Position numbers and translations under genes: made by a program
Notes under the pieces: model-generated
What the model saw: only the letters and a program-made list of their open reading frames with translations
The model's database searches: none
What the model was told of the DNA's origin: nothing
In this document: piece after piece, positions 7,771 through 15,471 of the stretch
Layout: every line of letters begins with the position of its first letter
Position numbering within the stretch: the stretch's first letter is position 1
Assembly: GCA_964629825.1 (NCBI GenBank)
Contig: CAZVUW010000051.1
Coordinates: 1-21,945, forward strand
DNA length: 21,945 nt
Origin: CAZVUW01 sp964629825
Lineage (GTDB): Bacteria > Actinomycetota > Nitriliruptoria > Euzebyales > Egibacteraceae
Reading direction: 5' to 3'

Positions 7771-8505
7771 CTACGCGGCAGCCTCCTCGAGGCCGCGCCG
7801 GAGGGCCTCCATCTCACCTACCACCGCCTGGACGTCCGCGTGGAGCCCGCCGAGCTCGCCGCTGTCGGCGGTCTGCAGGGACAGCTCGACGGCGCGGGCG
7901 ACAGCCTCGTCGAGGCGCGCCTCGAGGATCTCGAGCCGCTGACGGGCGTCTGCGGCGGTGGCGGCGATGCGCCGATAGCTGTCGGCCTGGCTCTGGAGCG
8001 CCTCGACCAGGCCCTCGGTCGATGGCGACGGCGGGCGGGAGCGCAGCTCGGCGATGCGCTGCTGCACCTGGTCAACGGGTACCAGCTCGCGCAGGGCGCG
8101 CTCAAGCTCCTGTCCCCGCAGGGCGATGCGCCAGCACTCCCGCACGCCGTCGTCGATGCGCTGGCCGATGTCGGCGAGCCGGTCGCGGATCGGCCCCTGA
8201 TCGGTGCCGGCGACAGCCCGCAGGTATCGGGTCTGCGCGTCCAGGGCTTCCTGCACGTAGTGGCGCCAGGGGTCGCGCAGCCGCCCGAGGTCGATCTCAC
8301 TGCGCGCCGGGGCCGGCCGCACCGAGGCCGGCAGGCGGCGGTAGACCCAGGCGGCGTAGGCGGCGGCCCCTGCGGCCGCGGCCGCCACGATCGGGGCGCC
8401 GACCGCGATGCCAACCGCGGCGATCGCACCACCGGTCAGGATCGCCGAGGGCGCCATCAGCGCCTCGGCGCCGCGTCGGGTGAGCAGCCGATCCTTGAGC
8501 GCCAT
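7771..8505 (-). CDS. Membrane-anchored coiled-coil protein of the PspA cluster
   Basis: I do not recognise this 244-residue protein. Residues about 17-53 are hydrophobic and Ala/Gly/Val-rich (including GAIAAVGIAVGAPIVAAAAA), long enough for a membrane hairpin or a single segment. The remainder, from about residue 65, is charged and helical with coiled-coil character, for example ERALRELVPVDQVQQRIAEL and ARQRLEILEARLDEAVARAV. Its ATG shares one base with the TGA of the SBP-VWA gene (TGATG), so translation is probably coupled. It lies immediately before pspA. The likely layout is a membrane anchor with a cytoplasmic coiled coil, which could link the extracytoplasmic proteins to PspA. That role is inference from context. 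Confidence 0.8.
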   Translation of the reverse strand: MALKDRLLTRRGAEALMAPSAILTGGAIAAVGIAVGAPIVAAAAAGAAAYAAWVYRRLPASVRPAPARSEIDLGRLRDPWRHYVQEALDAQTRYLRAVAGTDQGPIRDRLADIGQRIDDGVRECWRIALRGQELERALRELVPVDQVQQRIAELRSRPPSPSTEGLVEALQSQADSYRRIAATAADARQRLEILEARLDEAVARAVELSLQTADSGELGGLHADVQAVVGEMEALRRGLEEAAA

Positions 8506-10337
8506 CAGAAGTTCGAGATCACGGCCGTGAAGACCTGCTCGATGCTGCGCGGGTCACTGGAGTCGTACGCGGCCGCGTCGGTGGCCTCGGCGATGCGGCG
8601 CAGGGCGGCCGGGTCCGCGTCGCGCCCGTAGGCGATCGGGAAGATGCGCACGGGTGACTGCTGCCCCTCCAGGCCCTGCGTCAGGGTGGAGAGCAGCCCC
8701 TCCAGGTCGTCGTTGCGCGGGTCCTCGTTGCGCCCGTCGGTGAGCAGCACGATCGCGTTGATCCGCTCGGGGTCGGCGGTTTCGCGCATGTGCACGAAGC
8801 TGTCCGCGGTCGCGGTGTACAGCGGCGTCCCCGCGACCGGGAACAGGCTCTCCAGGCGCTCGATCAGCTCGTCGCGCTGCTGGCCGATCGGGCCGACCGG
8901 CACGAGGTCGAGGAAGTCCTGGCTCCCGTCCGGCCCGAGGTCGGTCGAGAAGATCCGCAGGCCGACCTCATCGTCGTCGCGGAACTGGTCGAGGGCGGTG
9001 GTCGCCGCGCGCACGGCGAGGTCGAGCTTGGTCTCGTCCTCCTCGCCGGCGAAGTCCGCCATCGAGCCGGACACGTCCAAGACCAGCAGCACGCGGGCGG
9101 CCTTCCGCTGCTCCTCCCAGCGACGCAGGATCTGCACCATCACCGGCGGGCTCGGGGTCTCCAGCGTGGTCTGCGGCTGGTTCGGGTCGACGCCGAGCTC
9201 GGGTGTGAGCGGCGGGCCGAGCGGAACCTCGGGGTTGCCGGGGCGGAAGCCGAACTCGAGCACCCGCTCCTGGTTCTCGGGGCGCTGGACGAACTCCTCG
9301 AACGCCCTCGCGGCCGCGCGCTGCTCGTCCGACACCCACTCTGCATCAAGCAGGATGAAGGGGTTGTCGCTGAAGACCGTCCCCTCCTCCGGGTAGATGC
9401 CGACCAGCGGGATGCGCGGCTCCTGGACGGTCTCGCCGGGCTCCAGCACGCCGTCGGGGTTGCCGCGGTTGTAGTTGATGAGGCTGACCTCCTCGACGGC
9501 CACGGCCGAGGCGTAGGTCAGGGCGGTCCCGCGGGCGTCGTTGCGGGCCAGGTTGTTCAGGAAGGTCAGGGTGGTGTCGCCGTAGTGCACGACCGCCGAC
9601 TCGACGCCGCGGGCGAACTCCGCGACCTCGGGGCGCCCCAGGTCCTCGGTGGTGAGATCCGAGACCTTGCCGGTCGCCGCGTAGTACTGGGCGATGAGGG
9701 CGGACAGGCCGGAGGTCGAGAAGTTCGGGTTGGTCTTGCCGAGGCGGAACGGGCCCCACTCGGGGTGGCCGACCGCGCCCCAGCCGTCCTCCTCGCCGGC
9801 CAGCTCGAGGATGTCCGCCCAGCCGATCGGCTCGTCGGGGTAGCCGAGGGCCTCCGCCATGGGCTCGGGCATGGCGATGACCAGCGGGGTCAGCATGAAC
9901 GGGCGCGAGTCCTCCGGCGCCATCGGCGGCTCGCCGCGGTCGGCCAGGAGCTGGTTGAGGATCGCACCCCAGGTGCTGGCCGCCGGCGACCAGATGACCG
10001 GTCGCGGGCCGTCCGCCTCGGGGTTGGGCCAGCCCTCGCTGAGCAGGGTCATCGCCTCGCCGGACGACTTGCGGTAGGGCCGCACGAACGCGCAGCCGTC
10101 GTCCGTCCGGGCCTCGTCCGACTCGTTGAAGATGCGGGCGAGGTCGGTCAGGAGGTCGATCTTCTCCGGGCTGACCGCCATGTCCACGGTGGCGCAGTCG
10201 CCGGGGTCACCCAGATCGCCGGCGAGGTCCTCGCCGCCGTCGTCGTCCCCGTCACCTCCGCCGAGGTCGACGCAGGCGGTCAGCAGCGCAAGCGCCATCA
10301 GGACGGCCAGCCAGCGAACGCTCCAGCGTGGGGTCAC
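8505..10337 (-). CDS. Lipoprotein with solute-binding-like domain fused to a C-terminal VWA domain
   Basis: This 610-residue protein has a lipoprotein signal: a basic start, a hydrophobic core WLAVLMALALLTAC and a lipobox with Cys22. A short Asp/Gly-rich spacer follows. Residues about 40-390 resemble a periplasmic substrate-binding domain, for example CATVDMAVSPEKIDLLTDLA and WSPAASTWGAILNQLLADRG. Residues about 412-610 form a von Willebrand A domain with an intact metal site: DVSGSM (Asp421, Ser423, Ser425), Thr504 in AGTPLYT and Asp534 in LLTDGR. It should sit outside the cytoplasmic membrane and bind a partner through the metal. The open frame extends upstream to 10472, but the GTG at 10337 overlaps the preceding TAG (TAGTG), has GAGGAGG upstream and gives a proper signal peptide, so I chose it. 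Confidence 0.88.
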   Translation of the reverse strand: MTPRWSVRWLAVLMALALLTACVDLGGGDGDDDGGEDLAGDLGDPGDCATVDMAVSPEKIDLLTDLARIFNESDEARTDDGCAFVRPYRKSSGEAMTLLSEGWPNPEADGPRPVIWSPAASTWGAILNQLLADRGEPPMAPEDSRPFMLTPLVIAMPEPMAEALGYPDEPIGWADILELAGEEDGWGAVGHPEWGPFRLGKTNPNFSTSGLSALIAQYYAATGKVSDLTTEDLGRPEVAEFARGVESAVVHYGDTTLTFLNNLARNDARGTALTYASAVAVEEVSLINYNRGNPDGVLEPGETVQEPRIPLVGIYPEEGTVFSDNPFILLDAEWVSDEQRAAARAFEEFVQRPENQERVLEFGFRPGNPEVPLGPPLTPELGVDPNQPQTTLETPSPPVMVQILRRWEEQRKAARVLLVLDVSGSMADFAGEEDETKLDLAVRAATTALDQFRDDDEVGLRIFSTDLGPDGSQDFLDLVPVGPIGQQRDELIERLESLFPVAGTPLYTATADSFVHMRETADPERINAIVLLTDGRNEDPRNDDLEGLLSTLTQGLEGQQSPVRIFPIAYGRDADPAALRRIAEATDAAAYDSSDPRSIEQVFTAVISNF

Positions 10338-11392
10338 TACAGCTCCTCCTCGGCCTGTCGCAGCGCCTGAAGCGTCCCGGCCGACGGCAGGCCGTTGCGC
10401 CCGGGCAGGCTCAGGCCCTGCACCCCAGCCTGCGCGAGCTCGTCGCTGGGGGGACGGCCCTCCACGTGCCACCCCTCCACCGCGAACAGCCCGGGAGCGC
10501 GCTCCCGGATCGCGGCGACCAGCTCTGTCACCTCCTCATCCTGCCCCACCGGGACGACCACCGCGTCGGCGGTCACCACCGGCTCGATCGCGTGGAGCCT
10601 CAGCCCGGGGGCGCGGGCGGCCGCCGCAACCAGTATCTCGACCGCGTCCGCCTCGGCCACCGCCAGGACGTCGATGCCTCCGCCTGCACCCGTCGCTGCC
10701 ATGCGCTGCAGCGGGTCCCCGGCGGAGCTGGGCGGCGTCGCATCCAGCAGGCGCGCGAACCAGGAGTAGAAGCCGATGTCGTCGAGGACCTGCTGGCGGC
10801 TCACCTGGTCGCTGCCGAAGTAGCCGGCGGCGACCTGGCCCAGGGCCAGCAGCCCCACCTCGGAGCGCCCGGGATCCGGCAGGAACGGGCGGATCACGCC
10901 CCAGGCGCCGTCGCCGCCGATGTCGGCCCAGCGCCCGCTCTCGACCGCGTCGCCGACGCAGCGCCAGGACAGCGCCCCGCCGCAGTGGGCCTCCAGCACC
11001 TCCGCGCGCTGGTCATACATCGCGGCGACCAGCGGCGTGCGCGCCAGCACCGCGGGCTCGCTCGCGGGCGTCTGCTGACCGGTCGGGCTCGAACCTGCGG
11101 CGAGCTCGTGCAGGGGCGCCAGCGTGATCAGCGCACCGGGCTCCGCCTGCCCCCCCGCCGTGCTCGGGACCGCCGCGGGCTGGGTGGCGACGTCGTGCCC
11201 GTCATCGCGCAGCTGCAGCGCCAGCTCGCCGCACAGCTCCATCAAGACGTCCGCGCAGGTCAGCGTGAGCGTCCCTGCGATGTCCTCACCCGAGGCTCGG
11301 CGCGCCTGCTCCTCGCGGGCGGTGCGCAGGTACCAGGCTCCGCCGATCATCGCGATCGCGAGCAGGAGCGCCAGAACCCGCCTGAGCGCCAC
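10337..11392 (-). CDS. Membrane-anchored, divergent solute-binding-like protein
   Basis: This 351-residue protein begins with a basic, hydrophobic segment (RRVLALLLAIAMIGGAWYL) without a lipobox, so it is likely anchored by an uncleaved helix. The outside part has the alternating hydrophobic strands and Gly-rich loops of a substrate-binding fold, for example GALITLAPLHELAAG and DIGGDGAWGVIRPFLPDPG. Similarity to classical binding proteins is weak. Four cysteines (TCADVLMELC and CGGALSWRC) may form two disulfides. The GTG at 11392 has GAGGGGG 5 nt upstream. Its stop overlaps the start of the SBP-VWA gene by one base, so the two are probably made together. A sensor or scaffold is as likely as a transporter component, because no ABC permease gene is nearby. 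Confidence 0.75.
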   Translation of the reverse strand: MALRRVLALLLAIAMIGGAWYLRTAREEQARRASGEDIAGTLTLTCADVLMELCGELALQLRDDGHDVATQPAAVPSTAGGQAEPGALITLAPLHELAAGSSPTGQQTPASEPAVLARTPLVAAMYDQRAEVLEAHCGGALSWRCVGDAVESGRWADIGGDGAWGVIRPFLPDPGRSEVGLLALGQVAAGYFGSDQVSRQQVLDDIGFYSWFARLLDATPPSSAGDPLQRMAATGAGGGIDVLAVAEADAVEILVAAAARAPGLRLHAIEPVVTADAVVVPVGQDEEVTELVAAIRERAPGLFAVEGWHVEGRPPSDELAQAGVQGLSLPGRNGLPSAGTLQALRQAEEEL

Positions 11393-11437
11393 TGCAACCC
11401 CCTCGTGATCCCGAGCCTGCCGACAGCCTAACGGGCG

Positions 11438-12859
11438 TCAGGCGGCGGCCACGTCCTGAGCCGTGATCGTGACCAGGTCCTCGTCGGAGGGCCCGTCCTC
11501 CCCATCCGCGGCGGCCGACGCGACGACCCTGCTCGCGTGCCGGGCGACCGCGGCCTCGAACAGGTTGCGGGCCACTCGGGCGTTGCCGAAGCCGCGGTCG
11601 CGCGGCATGGCGTCGAGGATCTCGGCGAAGCGGCTTCTGGCCTCGTCGGTGATGCGGTAGTGGTAGCGCTCGGCGAAGGAGGCCAGGATCTCCAGCAGCT
11701 CCGGCGTGGTGTAGTCCTCGAAGTAGATCGTCTTGGGGAAGCGCGAGCGCAGGCCGGGGTTGGACTCGATGAAGGTCGCCATCTCCTCCGGGTAGCCGGC
11801 CACGATCACGACTAGGCGGTCGCGGCGGTCCTCCATCAGCTTCACGAGCGTGTCGATCGCCTCGGCGCCGAAGTCGCGCTCGCCGCCGCGGGCCAGCGCA
11901 TAGGCCTCGTCGATCAGGAGCACGCCGCCGTCGGCGGCGTCGATCACCTCGGCCACGCGGATGGCGGTCTGGCCGACGAACCCGGCGACCAGGCCGGAGC
12001 GGTCCGTCTCGACCAGGTGGCCGCGCTCGACCACGCCGAGGGCCCGGTAGATCTGCGCGAGCAGCCGCGCCACGGTGGTCTTGCCCGTGCCGGGGTTGCC
12101 GGTGAAGACCAGGTGGCGGCTGGCCGACACCGCCGGCAGGCCGCGCTCGCGTCGCAGCGCCTCCACGCGCAGGAGGTCGGTGACCAGCCGGACCTCGGCC
12201 TTGACGCCCTCCAGGCCGATCAGCGAGTCGAGCTCCTCGAGCAGCTCGTCCAGGGTTCGCTCGGGCTCGTGCAGGTTCTCGACCGTGGCGACCTGGCGCG
12301 CAGCGGTCGCCGCCGCACCATCGGAGGCCGTCGGCGCGGCAGGCCGTGGCGGCCCACCGCGGTAGCCCTCCGGCGGCAGCAGGCCGAGCAGCATCTCGCG
12401 GAAGCGCTCGACTGCCGCGAGCTCGAAGCGGTCGGTGTAGCCGTCCAGCGCGACGACGGCGTGGGCCAGCGACAACGCCCGCTCGTAGTAGGTGCGCGCG
12501 TTGGCCGTGCCGTCGCGCAGGTCGGCGTCCCGGAGGAGGCTGAACAGGGTCGAGGGCGCCCCCAGCCAGCGCTCGGCGCCGGCCAGCAGGCCCTGGCGGC
12601 GCACCTCGTCCGGCGTGGCCCGCTCGATGGGGATGGAGACCTGCCCGGCGAAGGCGGTGATCAGCGCCCGCACCTCGGCGTCGGTGATCCGGCCGTCCAC
12701 CGCCACGAGCGCCGACGCAAGCGCGTAGGCGTCCATGGCCACGTCGGAGCGGGCGCGGCCGGTCTCCATCCCGGCCCGGCGCGCCAGGTTCTCGAGCGGA
12801 CCGGCCAGCGCGTCGATGAAGTAGGCGACCTCGGCCCTCAGCCGGTCAGCGACGTGCAT
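11438..12859 (-). CDS. AAA+ ATPase (CbxX/CfqX type) with an N-terminal TerB-like domain
   Basis: This 473-residue protein is cytoplasmic. The N-terminal 165 residues contain two helical repeats with acidic loops, VDGRITDAEV and LDGYTDRFEL, which resemble the TerB/DUF533 fold of tellurite-resistance and stress proteins. A Pro/Ala-rich linker follows. The AAA+ module, from about residue 205, has Walker A GNPGTGKTT (Lys260), Walker B LLIDEAYAL (Asp317, Glu318), sensor 1 in VIVAGYPEEM, the arginine finger region NPGLRSRFP and sensor 2 GFGNARVARN. CbxX/CfqX proteins are hexameric remodellers; RuBisCO activase CbbX is one, but no RuBisCO gene is here. GGGGGA lies 5 nt before the ATG. It lies 15 bp after the amidotransferase and 45 bp before the membrane-anchored binding-like gene. 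Confidence 0.9.
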   Translation of the reverse strand: MHVADRLRAEVAYFIDALAGPLENLARRAGMETGRARSDVAMDAYALASALVAVDGRITDAEVRALITAFAGQVSIPIERATPDEVRRQGLLAGAERWLGAPSTLFSLLRDADLRDGTANARTYYERALSLAHAVVALDGYTDRFELAAVERFREMLLGLLPPEGYRGGPPRPAAPTASDGAAATAARQVATVENLHEPERTLDELLEELDSLIGLEGVKAEVRLVTDLLRVEALRRERGLPAVSASRHLVFTGNPGTGKTTVARLLAQIYRALGVVERGHLVETDRSGLVAGFVGQTAIRVAEVIDAADGGVLLIDEAYALARGGERDFGAEAIDTLVKLMEDRRDRLVVIVAGYPEEMATFIESNPGLRSRFPKTIYFEDYTTPELLEILASFAERYHYRITDEARSRFAEILDAMPRDRGFGNARVARNLFEAAVARHASRVVASAAADGEDGPSDEDLVTITAQDVAAA

Positions 12860-12874
12860 GCGGATCCCCCGGAG

Positions 12875-13612
12875 TCACGCGGCCGTGGCGTCACGACGCG
12901 GAAGGACCTCCGCGCGCAGCCAGCGCTCGAACAGGGATCGGCCGGCCGCGACCAGATCGCTCTCACGGGCCTGCGCCTGCGCGATCAGCTCCGCAGCGTC
13001 GCACGCGGCCGCCGCCAGCAGGGCATCAAGACCGGGCATCCGCGTCCACTCGCCCACCTGCTCCGCGGTCACCTCGGGGTGGGGCTGGAGCGCGACGGCG
13101 CTGCCGAGCCGCCAGGCCGGGGTGCAGTCGGCACCCTCGAGCAGCGGCACCGCGCCGGGCGGCAGCGGGTTGACGTCGTCCTCGTGCATCAGCAGCGGGG
13201 CCGAGCCGTCGACCCAGCCGGCGAGCACTGGGTCGCCGCGCCCGGCGGCGGTGCGTGTGAGCGGCAGGAAGCCCACCTCGGGACGGGGGCGCCGGACCAC
13301 GCCGCCGCCGAGCGCACGGCCGAGCAGCTGCGCCCCCAGGCAGATGCCCATGGTGGGCACGCCGCTGCGGACGGCGCGCCGCAGCCAGTCCAGCTCGCCC
13401 GACATCCACGGCAGCGCCTCCGGCGCTGTGGCCGACTGCGGTCCCCCTAGCACCAGCACGCCCGCTGCCTGCTCAGCCGGCTCGGGCAGGTCCGCGCCGG
13501 CGGCCACCTCCACCTGCCGCCAGAGCAGATCCGGCGGCAGGGACTCCAGCACCGAGGTGAACGCGGAGGGGCCGCAGTGCTCGTCGTGGTTCAGGACGAT
13601 CAGGTCAGCCAT
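12875..13612 (-). CDS. Class I glutamine amidotransferase (GMP synthase GATase-like)
   Basis: This 245-residue protein is a stand-alone class I amidotransferase domain, which releases ammonia from glutamine or acts as a related hydrolase. The nucleophile elbow GICLGAQ carries Cys91, and the other catalytic residues are His178 and Glu180 in LQPHPEVT. An early GGPQSA loop matches the oxyanion region of this family. No synthetase domain is fused or adjacent, so the acceptor substrate is unknown. Relatives act on gamma-glutamyl compounds or are simply annotated as GMP synthase-like. No strong Shine-Dalgarno site is seen before the ATG. It is 15 bp upstream of the AAA+ gene, so it may head the stress operon, or it may only be a neighbour. 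Confidence 0.88.
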   Translation of the reverse strand: MADLIVLNHDEHCGPSAFTSVLESLPPDLLWRQVEVAAGADLPEPAEQAAGVLVLGGPQSATAPEALPWMSGELDWLRRAVRSGVPTMGICLGAQLLGRALGGGVVRRPRPEVGFLPLTRTAAGRGDPVLAGWVDGSAPLLMHEDDVNPLPPGAVPLLEGADCTPAWRLGSAVALQPHPEVTAEQVGEWTRMPGLDALLAAAACDAAELIAQAQARESDLVAAGRSLFERWLRAEVLPRRDATAA

Positions 13613-13751
13613 CTGGTCGCTCTATCCAGCTCACTCGTAGGGATGCGGTCGCCACCCAGTGTGGCCTGAGGGAGCGGCGGCGACCCGATGGACCCTTGCC
13701 GGCCGGGCCCATGGTCCCTGCCGACCAGAGTCGTCGGACCGGTGCCGCGAA

Positions 13752-13775
13752 TTTGCAGGACAGCGACCCTGCAAA
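13752..13775. promoter_or_regulatory. Inverted repeat operator candidate upstream of nirK
   Basis: TTTGCAGG (13752-13759) and CCTGCAAA (13768-13775) are perfect 8-nt arms with an 8-nt spacer, ending 31 bp before the nirK start. The centre-to-centre spacing of 16 bp would suit a dimeric winged-helix regulator. It lies in the 194-bp region shared with the divergent amidotransferase. It does not match the FNR consensus. Confidence 0.5.
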
Positions 13776-13806
13776 GCATCAAGCCGCCGCACCCAGGGAG
13801 ACCACC

Positions 13807-15396
13807 ATGAGCACGCTACTCCAGGACCAGCGCCAGGAGCCTCCGCCCACCAAGCCGACCGCAAAGGCCGCTCCGAGGAAGGAGCAGCCGGAGCGCGACC
13901 TGTGGACCCGTCGCCTGGCGATCGGGCTTCCCGTGCTCGTGCTCGTCCTGCTCCTCGTCGCGGCGAACCAGATCGGCGGGATCCTGCTCGCGCGCGACCT
14001 CCGGGATGACTACCAGGACCTCGTCGCCGAGGGTGAGGAGGTCCTCGGACGGCTGAGCGAGGCGGCGCCCGCCGCCGACGCACCGGCGGCTGCCGCACCC
14101 GCCACCGCGCCGGACGTCCGGCCCGAGGTGACGGTCGACGTCACCCTCACCGAGTTCGCGGTCACCGCCGACGTGACCGAGATCCCCGCCTGGGCGACCG
14201 TCACGCTGAACGTCACAAACGACGGGAGCATCCCCCACGACGTCGAGATCAACGGCGAGGTCAAGACGGCCATGCTCGACGCCGGGCAGAGCGAGACGAT
14301 CACCTATGACGCGCCCGGAAGCGGCGTGCTGAGCCTGGTGTGCACCGTGGCCGGCCACTCCGCCGCCGGCATGACCCTCGAGCTGCCGATCGTCGGGGGC
14401 GAGGACGCCGCCGACGAGGGCGCCACCACGACCGGCCAGGCCGCCGCAGCCGCACCGGCCGTCGAGTACGCGACGCCGGAGAACGCCGACGCCTACCAGG
14501 GCGAGAAGCCGCCGCTGGAGGTGCGCGACCCCGCCGCTCCCCCGCTGCCCGGCGGCACCGTCCACGACGTGACCTTCACGGTCGAGGAGAAGGTCATGCA
14601 GATCGCCGAGGGCGTCTACCAGGAGGTGTGGACCTTCGACGGCCAGGTGCCCGGTCCGGTGCTGCGGGTGAAGGTCGGCGACACCGTGAACCTGACGCTG
14701 CGCATCCCCGAAGCGGCGCAGCTCGGCCACTCGATCGACTTCCACGCCAGCCAGGTCGCCTGGAACGACGAGATGCGAACCATCAGCCCCGGTGAGGAGC
14801 TCTTCTACAGCTTCACCGCCACCCACGCGGGCGTGTTCATGTACCACTGCGGCACGGCGCCCACGCTGCACCACATCGGCAACGGCATGTACGGGATGAT
14901 CATCGTCGAGCCGGAGGGCGGCCTGCCCGAGGTCGACCACGAGTACACCTTCGTCCAGGGCGAGTACTACACGGGTCCGCAGGGCGAGCCTGGTGACCTG
15001 ACCAAGATGTCCGAGGGCGCCGCCTCCCCCGACTACGTGGTCTGGAACGGCGTCGCCAACCAGTACGCGGACCAGCCGATCGAGGTCGGCGTCGGCGAGC
15101 GGATCCGCGCCTTCGTCCTGAACGCGGGCCCATCGGTCGACTCGAGCTTCCACGTCGTCGGCACGATCTTCGACACGGTGGCCAAGGAGGGGGTCCTCCT
15201 CACCGCTGACAACCCTGGCCGCTGGGGCAGCCAGGCCGTCGATCTGGCTCCGGCCCAGGGCGGCTACGTCGAGTTCTCGCTCGCCGAGGACGGGCTGTAC
15301 CCGATCGTGACCCACGCCTTCAACCACACCGGGAAGGGTGCGCTCGGCCTGTTCCAGGCCGGCACCGGCGGTGAGATGCCGGCCGGCGGTCACTGA
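13807..15396 (+). CDS. nirK: Copper nitrite reductase with an N-terminal TM anchor and extra cupredoxin domain
   Basis: This 529-residue protein should reduce nitrite to nitric oxide outside the membrane. One membrane segment lies at about residues 38-58 (GLPVLVLVLLLVAANQI). A separate cupredoxin domain (about 105-205) carries type 1 copper ligands His144, Cys179, His184 and Met189. The two-domain reductase core follows. Its type 1 site is His308, Cys348, His356 and Met361, and its type 2 site is His313, His347 and His503. The catalytic Asp311 and His449 match Asp98 and His255 of Alcaligenes NirK. Cys348 to His356 is one residue shorter than in Alcaligenes. The ATG at 13807 has AGGGAG about 6 nt upstream; the frame is open from 13696, but that part looks non-coding. 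The fused cupredoxin may receive electrons directly from the membrane chain. Confidence 0.92.
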   Translation: MSTLLQDQRQEPPPTKPTAKAAPRKEQPERDLWTRRLAIGLPVLVLVLLLVAANQIGGILLARDLRDDYQDLVAEGEEVLGRLSEAAPAADAPAAAAPATAPDVRPEVTVDVTLTEFAVTADVTEIPAWATVTLNVTNDGSIPHDVEINGEVKTAMLDAGQSETITYDAPGSGVLSLVCTVAGHSAAGMTLELPIVGGEDAADEGATTTGQAAAAAPAVEYATPENADAYQGEKPPLEVRDPAAPPLPGGTVHDVTFTVEEKVMQIAEGVYQEVWTFDGQVPGPVLRVKVGDTVNLTLRIPEAAQLGHSIDFHASQVAWNDEMRTISPGEELFYSFTATHAGVFMYHCGTAPTLHHIGNGMYGMIIVEPEGGLPEVDHEYTFVQGEYYTGPQGEPGDLTKMSEGAASPDYVVWNGVANQYADQPIEVGVGERIRAFVLNAGPSVDSSFHVVGTIFDTVAKEGVLLTADNPGRWGSQAVDLAPAQGGYVEFSLAEDGLYPIVTHAFNHTGKGALGLFQAGTGGEMPAGGH

Positions 15397-15415
15397 CCCC
15401 GCCGCCGACCGGACG

Positions 15416-15440
15416 GCGCCCCGCCCGGCGGGCGGGGCGC
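15416..15440 (+). terminator. GC-rich hairpin between nirK and its downstream regulator
   Basis: GCGCCCCGCCC (15416-15426) and GGGCGGGGCGC (15430-15440) form a perfect 11-bp stem with a 3-nt loop, 20 bp after the nirK stop. There is no T-run, so it may act as a partial terminator, an mRNA 3' stabiliser or a Rho-related pause site. It would separate nirK output from the regulator gene. Confidence 0.5.
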
Positions 15441-15471
15441 TCCCTCGATCAGACCTCCTGGAGGTGCAGTC

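Noticed and set aside
8505..10472. A longer start for the SBP-VWA lipoprotein at 10472
   Set aside because: It would cover the end of the preceding gene and place a signal peptide internally. The GTG at 10337 gives a canonical lipoprotein signal and a 1-nt overlap.
13696..13806. A longer N-terminus for nirK from 13696
   Set aside because: It would put the inverted repeat inside the coding region and lacks a ribosome site. The ATG at 13807 has a good site.
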